Source of the DNA: Acidobacteriota bacterium
Lineage (GTDB): Bacteria > Acidobacteriota > Terriglobia > Versatilivoradales > Versatilivoraceae
Assembly: GCA_022826755.1 (NCBI GenBank)
Contig: JAJDUG010000010.1
Span: 1-49,589 of the forward strand
Length of the DNA: 49,589 nt
Direction: 5' to 3'
A program made the position numbers and the translations under genes. Positions 10,036 through 19,300 of this stretch are shown one piece after another (positions within the stretch are counted from its first letter, which is position 1; each line of letters opens with the position of its first letter). The notes beneath the pieces are model-generated. The model had not been told where the DNA came from. It was given only the letters and a program-made list of their open reading frames with translations, and searched no databases.

Positions 10036-10201
10036 TGTCCTGTCTCGAAAACAGGGTTGAGCTGCGAACCGTCCGGCCGGTGGAGGTTCCGGGAGGGGAA
10101 CCGGTCGGCGCCTGCCGGCTGAACCGCAAGGGGGCTCTCCAGCCGAGGCTTTCCCTGTGGAACCTCCATTGGAGATGGTAATCTTATTTCCGAGACAGGA
10201 C
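10036..10201. mobile_element. MITE-like element with 15-bp inverted ends and 5-bp target duplication
   Basis: The ends are inverted copies: GTCCTGTCTCGAAAA at 10037-10051 and TTTCCGAGACAGGAC at 10187-10201 (14 of 15 pair). Both flanks carry TCCAG (10031-10035 and 10202-10206), a 5-base direct duplication. The ~166 bp inside have no reading frame worth calling and contain a further inverted pair (GGAGGTTCC/GGAACCTCC). This is the pattern of a non-autonomous element moved by an absent transposase. It fills most of the gap upstream of the PBP1A gene, ending about 50 bases before its ATG. Confidence 0.7.
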
Positions 10202-10253
10202 TCCAGGGTCTGTCATCTTCCGGTGTTGTCGTGCCTGGAAATTTAAAATTCCG

Positions 10254-12158
10254 ATGCCGACTCCAGTCTCCTTTTACTTCCGTTTCCGGGACCATCGAGT
10301 CTTTGGTCGCCTGATTTTTGCCCTTCTGTTGTTTCTGTCGGTGGCAATCGGCGCACTCGGTGGGTTGCTGATCGTCTACAAGAGCGATCTGCCCCGAGTC
10401 CAGGAACTCCAGGACTACCGTCCCAATGTCATCACTGAACTCTATTCCGACGATGGAAGAACCGTTGGGTCCTTCGCGCTGGAGCGCCGGGTGGTCATCG
10501 GCTACGACGAAATTCCCGCACAGCTTCGCGATGCCCTCATCGCCACCGAAGACAAGAACTTCGAGAGGCATTGGGGAGTGGATGTGGCTGGTGTCGCCCG
10601 GGCCGTGGTCAAAGCGGTCATGGGAGGTGGGAGGATCCGGGGCACCAGCACGATAACTCAGCAACTGAGCCGGCTCTGTTTCCTGACGGCCGAAAAGAGC
10701 TTTAAGCGCAAGTTCCAGGAATTTCTGTTCTCCATTCAGATCGAGCGCTTCTATACCAAGGCGCAGATACTGACGCTCTATTGCAACCAGGTGCCGCTCG
10801 GGCACCGCACCTACGGATTCGAGGCGGCGGCTCAATTCTATTTCAGCAAGAGACTGAAGGATTTGAGTCTGGATCAGATTGCCGTATTGGCCGCGCTTCC
10901 CGCAATCGCCCACCTGGGATCTCCCATGCAGATGGAAGACCGGGTAACAGTCCGCCGCAACTACGTGCTGCGACGCATGGTGGCCGAGGGGAAGATCGAC
11001 CGCGAAAAGGCGGAGGCGGCCAGCCAGGAGCCGCTGGGACTGCGCATCGCTTCCCGGGAAAGCGAGCTGGCCCCCTACTTTGCCGAGGAGGTTCGAAAAT
11101 ACCTGGCGCGGACTTACGGATTCCAGACGGTCAGGGAGAGAGGATTGAGAGCCTATACCACTCTCAATCTGGACATGCAGGCAGCCGCCCTGGAGGCTTT
11201 GACCAGTGGCTTGGAGGCTTATGATCGGAGGCACGGCTGGAGAGGCGATGGCCCAGGGCCCAGGGTGCAGGGCGCACTGGTGGCCATTGACAACGCCAGC
11301 GGAGAGATCAAGGCGATGGTGGGCGGGAATGATTTCGGGCGAAGCAAGTTCAATCGCGCCACCCAGGCCTACCGGCAACCCGGTTCAGCCTTCAAGCCTT
11401 TTGTCTACACGCTCGCGTTGGAAGAGGGAATGACGCCGGAGGACCTGATTGAGGATGCGCCGATCAGTTTTCCCGGTAGCGGTGGAACCTGGAGCCCCCG
11501 AAATTACGATGGCAGGTTTGAAGGCCCGATTACTTTGCGACGGGCATTTGCCCGCTCCCGCAATGTTCCCGCAGTCAGGTTGGCGAACCGATTCGGCATT
11601 GAACAGGTCCTCCGGTCCGCCCGGCGATTCGGCATCTCCGGACCCGGTCTGGCTCCTTATTTGCCGGTGGCGCTCGGCGCCGCCGAGGTGACCCTGCTGG
11701 AAATGACCTCGGCCTACAGCGCCTACGGAAACGACGGGGTTCGGGTGACGCCCCGTTATCTGCGGAAGGTTACCGATTACGAAGGGGCAACCCAGGAGGA
11801 GCAACTGATCGAGGTGAGCGACGTGGTTTCCCGGGACACGGCCAGAACCATGGTGGCCTTGCTGCAGAGCGTGGTCGAGGAGGGAACGGCCCGTCGGGCC
11901 CGTGTCCTCAATCGGGCGGTCGCGGGCAAGACGGGGACAACCAATGATTACACCGATGCCTGGTTCATCGGTCTCACTCCCAGCCTTACCTGTGGCGTCT
12001 GGGTGGGTTTCGATCAGAAGCGATCGCTGGGCCGAGAAGAAACGGGGGGCAGGGTGGCCCTGCCCATCTGGATTGAATTCATTCGCCAGGCGACCCGGCA
12101 AGAGGCCTCCGAAGAGTTTCCGTCTCCAGTCGTTTCCGGAGTAGCCGAAGGGGCTTGA
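10254..12158 (+). CDS. Class A penicillin-binding protein 1A
   Basis: A bifunctional peptidoglycan glycosyltransferase/transpeptidase anchored in the inner membrane by a segment at about residues 19-41. The glycosyltransferase (GT51) domain has the catalytic Glu99 in ATEDKNFERHWG and the STITQQLS motif. The usual Lys-Asn after that motif is replaced (SRLCFL), a variant worth noting. The transpeptidase domain has Ser378-x-x-Lys (PGSAFKPF), Ser435-Arg-Asn (ARSRNVP) and Lys559-Thr-Gly (AGKTGTTND). The length of 634 residues is at the short end for PBP1A, with no long C-terminal extension. Start ATG 10254 has only a weak ribosome site. The upstream region is largely a MITE-like element, so the promoter may lie within it. 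Confidence 0.94.
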   Translation: MPTPVSFYFRFRDHRVFGRLIFALLLFLSVAIGALGGLLIVYKSDLPRVQELQDYRPNVITELYSDDGRTVGSFALERRVVIGYDEIPAQLRDALIATEDKNFERHWGVDVAGVARAVVKAVMGGGRIRGTSTITQQLSRLCFLTAEKSFKRKFQEFLFSIQIERFYTKAQILTLYCNQVPLGHRTYGFEAAAQFYFSKRLKDLSLDQIAVLAALPAIAHLGSPMQMEDRVTVRRNYVLRRMVAEGKIDREKAEAASQEPLGLRIASRESELAPYFAEEVRKYLARTYGFQTVRERGLRAYTTLNLDMQAAALEALTSGLEAYDRRHGWRGDGPGPRVQGALVAIDNASGEIKAMVGGNDFGRSKFNRATQAYRQPGSAFKPFVYTLALEEGMTPEDLIEDAPISFPGSGGTWSPRNYDGRFEGPITLRRAFARSRNVPAVRLANRFGIEQVLRSARRFGISGPGLAPYLPVALGAAEVTLLEMTSAYSAYGNDGVRVTPRYLRKVTDYEGATQEEQLIEVSDVVSRDTARTMVALLQSVVEEGTARRARVLNRAVAGKTGTTNDYTDAWFIGLTPSLTCGVWVGFDQKRSLGREETGGRVALPIWIEFIRQATRQEASEEFPSPVVSGVAEGA

Positions 12159-12172
12159 CCCGCATTGCCTGT

Positions 12173-12357
12173 CTGAAACAACAGAAAAAAAGAGTTATCC
12201 ACGAAGACACACGAAGGGCGACGAAGGGCCACTAAGAAAGACAATGTTCCTGGCCCACTCATAGGGAACGCTCCGTGGGTTCGGGTGAGGGAAAACACGG
12301 AGAATCAGCTTCCCATGCAACAGTGTCTCGTCCTGTTAATCCTGTGTATCCATGTTC
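12173..12357 (+). repeat. Dispersed ~180 bp repeat, copy A
   Basis: Runs from CTGAAACAACAGAAAAAAAG through TTATCCACGAAG, a GGGTTCGGGTGAGGGAA core and GTGTCTCGTCCTGTTAATCC to CCATGTTCA. The reverse complement of 48201-48375 shows the same blocks in the same order with small gaps. No protein is encoded. It occupies most of the gene-free stretch 12159-12536; the remainder holds a decamer array. Confidence 0.8.
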
Positions 12358-12432
12358 AGTAGGTAGATAACCGAATCACCGGGACAGGGTCCTTGTTGCC
12401 GACAGGCCACGAAGAAAAACGGAAAGAGATCC

Positions 12433-12473
12433 ATTCGTATTCGTGTCTATTCGTGTTTATTCGTGGTTCGTCT
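12433..12473 (+). repeat. ATTCGTG decamer array
   Basis: Period-10 units (ATTCGTGTCT, ATTCGTGTTT, ATTCGTGG) end in GGTTCGTC. The same ~20-base core occurs reversed at 22939-22960 and 36772-36793 and direct at 36957-36976. Function unknown. Confidence 0.7.
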
Positions 12474-12536
12474 TTATCAACGCCCCCCTGTTTCTCTCTC
12501 GAATGATCCGCCCGTCGTAGGGGGCGGGGGCTCGGC

Positions 12537-13046
12537 TTACCGGCAGCTCGGTGAATTCGAGTCTCCATCCCTCGGTGCGGTGCTTTCGAACACCTCTCGA
12601 ATGACCTGAGCCGTTCCTTCGGTCATGTCCCACTGTGACAGCTCGGAAATTTCCACGAACCGGACGTCGCTGACATCGCTGGCGGGTTTCGGCGAACCGC
12701 CGACCACCCGGCAGACGTAGTCCACGATCACGTAGTGGTATTCGATCTCGCCCCGCTTATCCCTCAGGAGATGCTCCACCACCTTACCGATTCTCAAAGG
12801 GCGAACCGCCAGACAGGTTTCCTCCCGGGTTTCACGGATGACGGCGGCTTCCAGAGTCTCTCCGAGACGCAAACGCCCCCCGGGGACCGACCATTTTCCC
12901 AGGGACGGGGCTTTTCCCCGCCGCACCAGGAGTATGCGGCTACCTCGATAGATCAACGCGCCTACCGCACAGACAGGAGCCGGCGGATAGCGCCGGGATC
13001 TGGAGTCGTCGCTTCCGGGATTGTTGCCGGACTTGTCGATCCCCAC
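12537..13046 (-). CDS. NUDIX hydrolase
   Basis: Hydrolyses a nucleoside diphosphate linked to another group, or a damaged nucleotide; the substrate cannot be read from sequence. The NUDIX box is complete except for one position: G(RLRLG)E(TLEAAVI)RETREET followed by Cys where Gly is usual. Upstream are VGALIYRGSRILLVRRGKAP and GKWSVPGGR, typical of MutT/ADP-ribose pyrophosphatase-like members. The protein has 169 residues. The GTG start at 13046 has AAGGG about 7 bases upstream. The gene follows the short-chain fatty acid transporter by 18 bases on the same strand, so they probably share a transcript. Confidence 0.88.
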   Translation of the reverse strand: MGIDKSGNNPGSDDSRSRRYPPAPVCAVGALIYRGSRILLVRRGKAPSLGKWSVPGGRLRLGETLEAAVIRETREETCLAVRPLRIGKVVEHLLRDKRGEIEYHYVIVDYVCRVVGGSPKPASDVSDVRFVEISELSQWDMTEGTAQVIREVFESTAPRDGDSNSPSCR

Positions 13047-13064
13047 CGGTCGACCCTTTCTCCC

Positions 13065-14417
13065 CTAGAGAAAGAACCACAAGGCCAGGCTGACCAGGCT
13101 GAAGTAGAAACAAAAGACAACGATCCCGTACCCCAGAATTTCCCGAAATTCCAGTCCGGTGGCGGTAATGAGGGGTAGTGCCCAGAAGGGGTGGAGCAGG
13201 TTGGTGGCCATGTCGCCCCAGGCGTAGGCAAGAACCACCTGGTTGACGGGAACCCCCAGGTTCTCCGCGGCCGCCACCAGGTAGGGAGCCTCTATGGCCC
13301 ACTTGGATCCGCCGGAAGGCACAAAGTAATTCACGATGCCCGAATACCAGTAGACCAGCAGCGGTAATGTCCTGGCTGAGGCAATCGAGACAAAGGCGTT
13401 CCCCAGGATCGCCGATAGCCCGGTGCCCTTGATGATGCCGAACATTCCCGCATAAAAGGGGAACTGCAGAATGATCCCGTGAACGAAGGTGACCGCCTCC
13501 CTTGCCGAGCGACCGACCGAGTCCGGGCTGGGATGGAGCGCGATTCCCAGGAACAGCAGCAGGAAATTGATGCTGTTGAAGGTCACCTGGAGCTGGTTGT
13601 CCAACCATGTCGTCACCACCCAGGCGAGGCCGCAGGCTCCCAGCAGCCCGTTCAACCAGTAACCGCGGTCCAGGACGGATGCCAGGGAGGGCCGTTTCCC
13701 GCCGACCGCCGCGGTGGGCTTTGGGGATTCGTCGCCCCCCAAGCCGGCTCGCTGTGCCAGCGCTTGCTCAGGAGACAGTGGTGTCCAGCGCGCCAATTGC
13801 CAGACCAGAAACGTCAGGCTGATCAGGACAGCCACCGTCAACAGCAGGTTGAATGGGTGAAATATCGTCAATTCGGTGGGGATCAGGCCGATCTCGCCCT
13901 CCAGAAAGTGTCCCGGCGTTGCCACCAGAAGAGGCGCGGAAGCTGAAAGACCGGCGTGCCAGGTGCACCCCAGGCCCAGGTAGGCCACGGCAACGATCAA
14001 TCGCAGGTCGAGCTGAGGGACCCTCCGGGCAAAAAGGCGCGCCAGCACGGCTCCACCCACGATTCCCAGCGCCCAGTTGATCCAGCTCAGGGCCATGGAG
14101 AGCACCGCCAGTCCGGCGATAGCGTTCCTCGGGGTGTGAAAGCGCGACGTCAGCAGGTCCAGCAGGCGCTTGACGAGTGGAGAGGAGGCCAGCAGGTAGC
14201 CGGCCACCAGCATCAGGCACATCTGCATCCCGAACTCGAGCAGGACCCAGAATCCGTCCCCCCAGTACCTGATGCAGTCCACCAACGAGGCCCCGCCCAG
14301 GAGCCAGCCTGCCAGGAAGATGATCAAGGTAAGCCCGGCGGCGATCGAGAATGCGCTGGGCATCCACCGCTGGCTCCATTGGGTGAGCCATAGGGAAACT
14401 TGAAGGACTCTCTGCAT
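13065..14417 (-). CDS. AtoE-family short-chain fatty acid transporter
   Basis: An inner-membrane transporter of about 450 residues with roughly a dozen hydrophobic segments. Recognisable parts are the N-terminal MPSAFSIAAGLTLIIFLAG, SWINWALGIVGGA, LGCTWHAGLSASAPLL and GHFLE, and the C-terminal NYFVPSGGSKWAIEAPY and YAWGDMATNLLHPFWALPL, all characteristic of the AtoE/short-chain fatty acid permease family. Members import butyrate or acetoacetate-like acids. No acetoacetate catabolism genes are beside it. The NUDIX gene follows at 18 bases. Confidence 0.92.
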   Translation of the reverse strand: MQRVLQVSLWLTQWSQRWMPSAFSIAAGLTLIIFLAGWLLGGASLVDCIRYWGDGFWVLLEFGMQMCLMLVAGYLLASSPLVKRLLDLLTSRFHTPRNAIAGLAVLSMALSWINWALGIVGGAVLARLFARRVPQLDLRLIVAVAYLGLGCTWHAGLSASAPLLVATPGHFLEGEIGLIPTELTIFHPFNLLLTVAVLISLTFLVWQLARWTPLSPEQALAQRAGLGGDESPKPTAAVGGKRPSLASVLDRGYWLNGLLGACGLAWVVTTWLDNQLQVTFNSINFLLLFLGIALHPSPDSVGRSAREAVTFVHGIILQFPFYAGMFGIIKGTGLSAILGNAFVSIASARTLPLLVYWYSGIVNYFVPSGGSKWAIEAPYLVAAAENLGVPVNQVVLAYAWGDMATNLLHPFWALPLITATGLEFREILGYGIVVFCFYFSLVSLALWFFL

Positions 14418-14446
14418 GGAATCGCCGAGCTCGTCTGTCCGGTTGA

Positions 14447-15916
14447 TTAAGACAAGTCTGGGTTTTCCCTTCGCGCCAGGGTCGCCAGGAACACTCGGAT
14501 GTCCCCGAGCAGGGACCGACCCTCAATCAACAGCAACAGCAGGATATAGAACACGAGGCCGCCGGCGACCCATCCTGCAAGGGTCAGCCAGGAGGCCTGG
14601 CTGCCGCTCTTGGCCAGCCAGACCGCGGTGGCTGCTGCTCCACTGGCGGCCAGCGGAAAGACGAAACTCCCCCAAAAGTCCACCTTCACCAGGCTGTTCA
14701 GTTGAAGGACCAGCCAGGCCGCAATCGGAATCACGCCGATTGCATAGGCCATGGCCACTCCCGTGAAGCCGAACCAGGAACAGAGCGCCAAGGCCAGGGC
14801 CCAGTCCAGAACGGTCCACCAGGCGAGGATTCGCAGAGAGACCTCGATCTTTCCCAGGCCGTTCAACACGGCAATATAAAGCGTGCTGATGTTGGATCCA
14901 AGCATGCGGATGGAAAAAAAGTAAAAGGCCGGAATGGCCGGAGCCCACTTGGAGGTGAAGACCACCTGCACGAACTCGGGGACCAAGGCCGCGAATATCA
15001 GGATACCCGGGAAGGTGATGAGGTTGACGTACTTGAAAGTAGCCTCGGCCATCCGCCGCACCGCCTGGGGGTCCTGCTGGATGCGTGACACCGAGGGAAA
15101 GGTGACTCGGGAAACCGCCTGGGTAATGGCCTGACTGCTGTAGAAGGTCATGTTCTTGGCCCAATTCAGATAACCTACAGCCTGCGGGCCGAATCGAGGA
15201 CCGGCCAGCAACACCGGGATATAGTCTCGAAACAGGGAGGTGAGCGTCGAGGCCTGAAAGAGGACACCGGACCGCAGAGTCTTTCCCATCCCCGAAAACC
15301 CCAATCGAATTCCAATCGGCCAGGGGGCAGCCTGAAAGGCGACCGCGCTTCGTACCACCGTGCTCGCCACAATTGCGATCACCAGACTCCAGACACCCCA
15401 CCCCCAAAAAGCCAGGGGCAGAGCGACGCCGACGTAGGTGAGCACTCTCAGCACATCCATTTTGGCAAACACGCCGTAGCGCAGGCTCCTGTCCAGACGG
15501 ACACAGGACATGGCGCCCAGACCGCTGATCCAGGGACAGGGCAACAGGGCGAGCAGTATCCAGCGGAGGCTCGCATCCAGGTGGAGCCAGCCCAGCAGTC
15601 GGGGAGCCAGCAGAAACAGCCCCACGACCAGGACGGAAACGACCAGAAGTTGCAAGGAAAAGAAGGTCTGGAATTCTTCCCGGGTGGGCGGCTTGGGCCG
15701 CTGTATCAGGGCAGCCACCAGGCCCACCTCGAGAACCGTGGCCAGGGTCATGGTGAAGAAGCCGGCCATGGCAAAGACACCAAAATCCCGGGGGTCCAGC
15801 AGCCGCGCCAGCCAGACTTCACCCAGAAACAGGATGGGATAGGAGGCCGCCATACGCACAAGCATGAGCGAGGCGCCCCGCATGGTCTTGGCGGACACCG
15901 CGTGAACATCAGCCAT
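14447..15916 (-). CDS. Lipopolysaccharide/polysaccharide flippase (Wzx/MATE-like)
   Basis: An inner-membrane protein of about 489 residues with about 13-14 hydrophobic segments, of the oligosaccharide flippase family that moves lipid-linked sugars across the membrane. Family features are the N-terminal GASLMLVRMAASYPILFLGEVWLARLLDPRDFGVFAM and the mid-protein stretch with VGYLNWAKNMTFYSSQAITQAVSRVTFPSVSRIQ. I chose ATG 15916 (MADVHAVSAKTMRG) because the 63 residues open upstream in the frame lack family resemblance. The gene is divergent from the large glycosyltransferase at 16344, and together with the following sugar genes it suggests surface glycan export. Confidence 0.9.
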   Translation of the reverse strand: MADVHAVSAKTMRGASLMLVRMAASYPILFLGEVWLARLLDPRDFGVFAMAGFFTMTLATVLEVGLVAALIQRPKPPTREEFQTFFSLQLLVVSVLVVGLFLLAPRLLGWLHLDASLRWILLALLPCPWISGLGAMSCVRLDRSLRYGVFAKMDVLRVLTYVGVALPLAFWGWGVWSLVIAIVASTVVRSAVAFQAAPWPIGIRLGFSGMGKTLRSGVLFQASTLTSLFRDYIPVLLAGPRFGPQAVGYLNWAKNMTFYSSQAITQAVSRVTFPSVSRIQQDPQAVRRMAEATFKYVNLITFPGILIFAALVPEFVQVVFTSKWAPAIPAFYFFSIRMLGSNISTLYIAVLNGLGKIEVSLRILAWWTVLDWALALALCSWFGFTGVAMAYAIGVIPIAAWLVLQLNSLVKVDFWGSFVFPLAASGAAATAVWLAKSGSQASWLTLAGWVAGGLVFYILLLLLIEGRSLLGDIRVFLATLARRENPDLS

Positions 15917-16160
15917 GGAATTCCGGGATCTGGGAGTCGAGGCTGCTTGGCTGCCTGAGGGTCGGTCAGTTGCCCAGGGGACCGAGTATATCCAAGTTGT
16001 TGCCCGTTTCTGTTGCCCATTTCTAGAGTACTGTATAATTCCGCAAGATTGGTGCCGAGAGAGGAGTAGGAGCCGCAAATCCTCGCCCAAGCCCTGGTTA
16101 GCCACCGCCCGTGCCCGACAACGGGACGGATCATAAAGAGTTGAGCAGGGGCGCTTCAGG

Positions 16161-16315
16161 TAAATGGTAAATGGTAAGTGGTCAGTGGTCAGACTTGAGA
16201 GCAGGCAAGTGCCTGATGACCTGTTTGCACTTGTCGATGGACTGCGCCGAGACGGAAAAGGTGCTTTACGTTTCGATCCAATAACTATCCACTAATCACT
16301 AGCCACTCTTCACTG
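16161..16315. repeat. Repeat module flanked by inverted heptamer arms
   Basis: The left arm 16161-16195 reads in sevens (TAAATGG, TAAATGG, TAAGTGG, TCAGTGG, TCAGACT). The right arm 16284-16311 reads ACTATCC, ACTAATC, ACTAGCC, ACTCTTC, the complementary type. Between them, 16199-16279 is a module (GCAGGCAAGTGCCTGATGAC ... CGCCGAGA ... TCGATCC) also seen at 37075-37150 and, in part, at 48158-48190. It lies in the gene-free stretch 15917-16343 between the divergent flippase and glycosyltransferase genes. Confidence 0.75.
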
Positions 16316-16343
16316 TTGTCGCAGTCAAGGTCGGTGGCGGTCC

Positions 16344-19300
16344 ATGGAGACACCCTGCAAGGTGGTTTACTTCTGCGACGCCGTCTTCCTGGGTGGCGCT
16401 GAAGCCTACCTCAAACTGCTGGTCCCGGAAATACCCCAAGAAGAGTACCGGCCTCGGGTGGCGCTCTCTCCGCTCCCCCAGATGGCTCCGCTGGCGCGGT
16501 TTTTTGATGACCGCGGCATCTGCGTCGACGAAGTAGACAGTGCCAACCGGTCCCCGTTCAAGGTCTTCCTGGAATCCTATCGCTATTTCCGGCGGCAGCG
16601 GCCCACCATCGTACACTTCAACCTGAACAATACCTTCAGTTGCTTCGTACCGATTCTGGCGGCCTATTTCAGCCGGGTGCCCAGACGATTGGCGACAGAG
16701 CACCTGGATCTCCAGTTGGCCATCGGGAAACGGGCCGGCGTGCGCACCAAGAAGTTTGTCAAGCGGGTCATGACCTTCTGCCTCGACTACACCATCCCGG
16801 TGTCTCAGGCCAACAAGCAGCTGCTGGTTCAGGACTACCGGGTGAATCCCTATCGGTTGAAGCTGATCCTCAACGGGATCGATGTGGATCGCTTTGCCTT
16901 TTCCGAATCGGGCAGACGCGCCGTTCGCCAGAGCCTTGGAATCGGTCCGGAACAGACGCTGGTCGGCACGGTGGCGCGCTTCAACTTTCAGAAGGGCCAT
17001 CAGTACACGGTGGATGCCATCCCGGCCGTATTGAAGTCCTGCCCTCAAACCCGGTTTCTGTTCGTCGGGGAAGGACCGACACAGGCCAGGATGGCCGATC
17101 GAGTACGCCGGTTGGGGTTGGAGCCGTACGTCACCTTTGCGGGAGCTCGGGAGGACATCCCCGAGATTCTTTCGGCTCTGGACATCTTCCTGCTCACTTC
17201 ACTCTACGAGGGGCTCCCTCTTTCCATTCTCGAGGCCATGGCGGTCGGCCTGCCGGTGGTCGCGACCTCGGTCAGCGGAACGCCCGAGGCGATAACCGAC
17301 GAGCACACGGGCTTGCTGATCCCTCCGGCGGCCTCGCAAGCGGTCGCTTCGGCCGTGGTCCGGCTGGTTCGGGATCCCGGGTCGCGTCGAAGAATGGGGG
17401 CGAATGGCCGCGAGCTGGTCCATCGGCGGTTCGACAAGTCGCTGATGGTTCGCCAGGTCGAGCATATCTATCAGAACCTGGTCGATCCTCACCGGCGGCT
17501 GGAGACTACCGCTGAAGCGCGGGGTTCGGGTCGCCGCCGGGCATCTCTGATTGTCCTGACCTGGAACAAGCGAGAGATTCTCAAGGAGGCGCTGGACGCG
17601 CTGATCGAAGCTGTCCGGCATGACGGCGGTGACCACGAAATCATTCTGGTGGACAATGGAAGCACCGACGGCACTCAGGATTACGTGCGCACGCACTACC
17701 GGAACATTCGGCTGATCGAGCTGAAAAAGAATTATCGCTTCAGCCGGGCCAACAACATCGGGGTTCGGTGTGCCCGCAACGAGATCGTAGTCCTGCTGAA
17801 CAACGACGTGATTGTCCAACCCGGGTTTCTGGCGCCCCTGCTCCAGGGGTTTGAACAGCCTGACGTCTTTGCGGTCACCTCGCAGATTTTCAACTATGGA
17901 TCGGGCAAGACCCGCCTGGAAACCGGCAAGACCTTTGGGATGATGATGTTCGGCTGCATGCACGTCGGACACACTCCGCCCGCTCCGGTCGACGAGGTGC
18001 GCCGGTACGTCCCCGCCTTCTATGCCCATGGCGGCTCCAGCGCCTACGACAGACAAAAGTTCCTGGAACTGGGCGGTTTCAGCGAAATTTACAATCCTGC
18101 CTATGTGGAAGACGCCGACCTGTCCTACCGGGCCTGGAAGTCCGGTTACCGCGTGCTATTCTGTCCGGCCAGCCGAGTGGTCCACAAGCATCGCAGCACC
18201 AACGCCACCGAGATGGGAAACTCCCGCATCGACTACCTGATCGCCCGGAATCTGTTTGTCCTGTTCTGGAAGAATGTCACTTCGACCGGGTTGTTCTTGA
18301 GCCATCTGCTGAAGTTGCCCTTCCGCTTCCTGCTCGATTTCAGCCGCGGCCGTCTCGGCATCCTGAGGGCTTTCGCCGGTGCTCTGCTCAAGGTTCCGGA
18401 GGTGGTCTGGAACCGCCTGGTCAGCCCGCCGCCGAGACGTCTGTCGGATCAGGAGGCCATCGCCGCCATCCACCATTGGTTCTTTTACCGGCACCGTTTT
18501 CTGTCCAATGGAAGCCGGCCGGCCGGCTCTCGCAAGATCCTGGTGGTCTCAAAGCGGCTCCCCAGGCTGGGCGTGGACGGTTCCTGGATTCTGGTGAACC
18601 TGCTCAAGGGGCTTTCAGCCCGAAACGAGATTACGCTGCTCTCCTTTATCGAAACCAGCCAGGATCAAGCCCATGTCAATCGTTTGAAGGAGTTTTGCAA
18701 GGAGGTTCGAACCATCACCCTCTATCCCTACCACCGGGAGCTCAAGAGCGCCTTTCTAATCTCCAAGCTGTTGGCAGTGGTCAATGCCTGCCTGATGATG
18801 CGCAGGGAGGTGCGCAACGAGTTGAGAACCGGAGATTACGACCTGGTGCAGTGCGAGTATCTGCATACCTTGAACTTCATCCCTGACCTTCGTCACTATC
18901 CCAGCCTGCTCACCCACCACGAAGTTCTCAGCCTGGTCTATGAACGACTCTTCCGGAGGGCCGCAACCTGGACGGAGAAAATTTCGGCCTTCCTCAAGTG
19001 GCGTCTGATGCGGGTGTACGAACGACGCCTTTGCCGCAGAGTCCGGGCGGTGGTCGCCCTTTCGGCCGTCGATCGGGACTATCTGAACCGGAGGCTGAAG
19101 GTGGACCGCCCCTGCCTGGCTCAAAGCGGCGTCGACGTGGACTTTTTCAAGGCCAGGCCGGATGTCGGCGAGCGTCCGGACAGTCTGATTTTCGTGGGTT
19201 TCTTCAAGCATCCACCCAACGTGGAGGCAATGTCCTATTTCTTTCGGGAAATCTGGCCGGGGATTCTGGACGAGGCCCCTGACGCCACCCTTACCGTCGT

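Noticed and set aside
9951-11378. 475-codon minus-strand frame across the PBP1A start
   Set aside because: It runs antisense through PBP1A and through a MITE-like element, with no recognisable domain.
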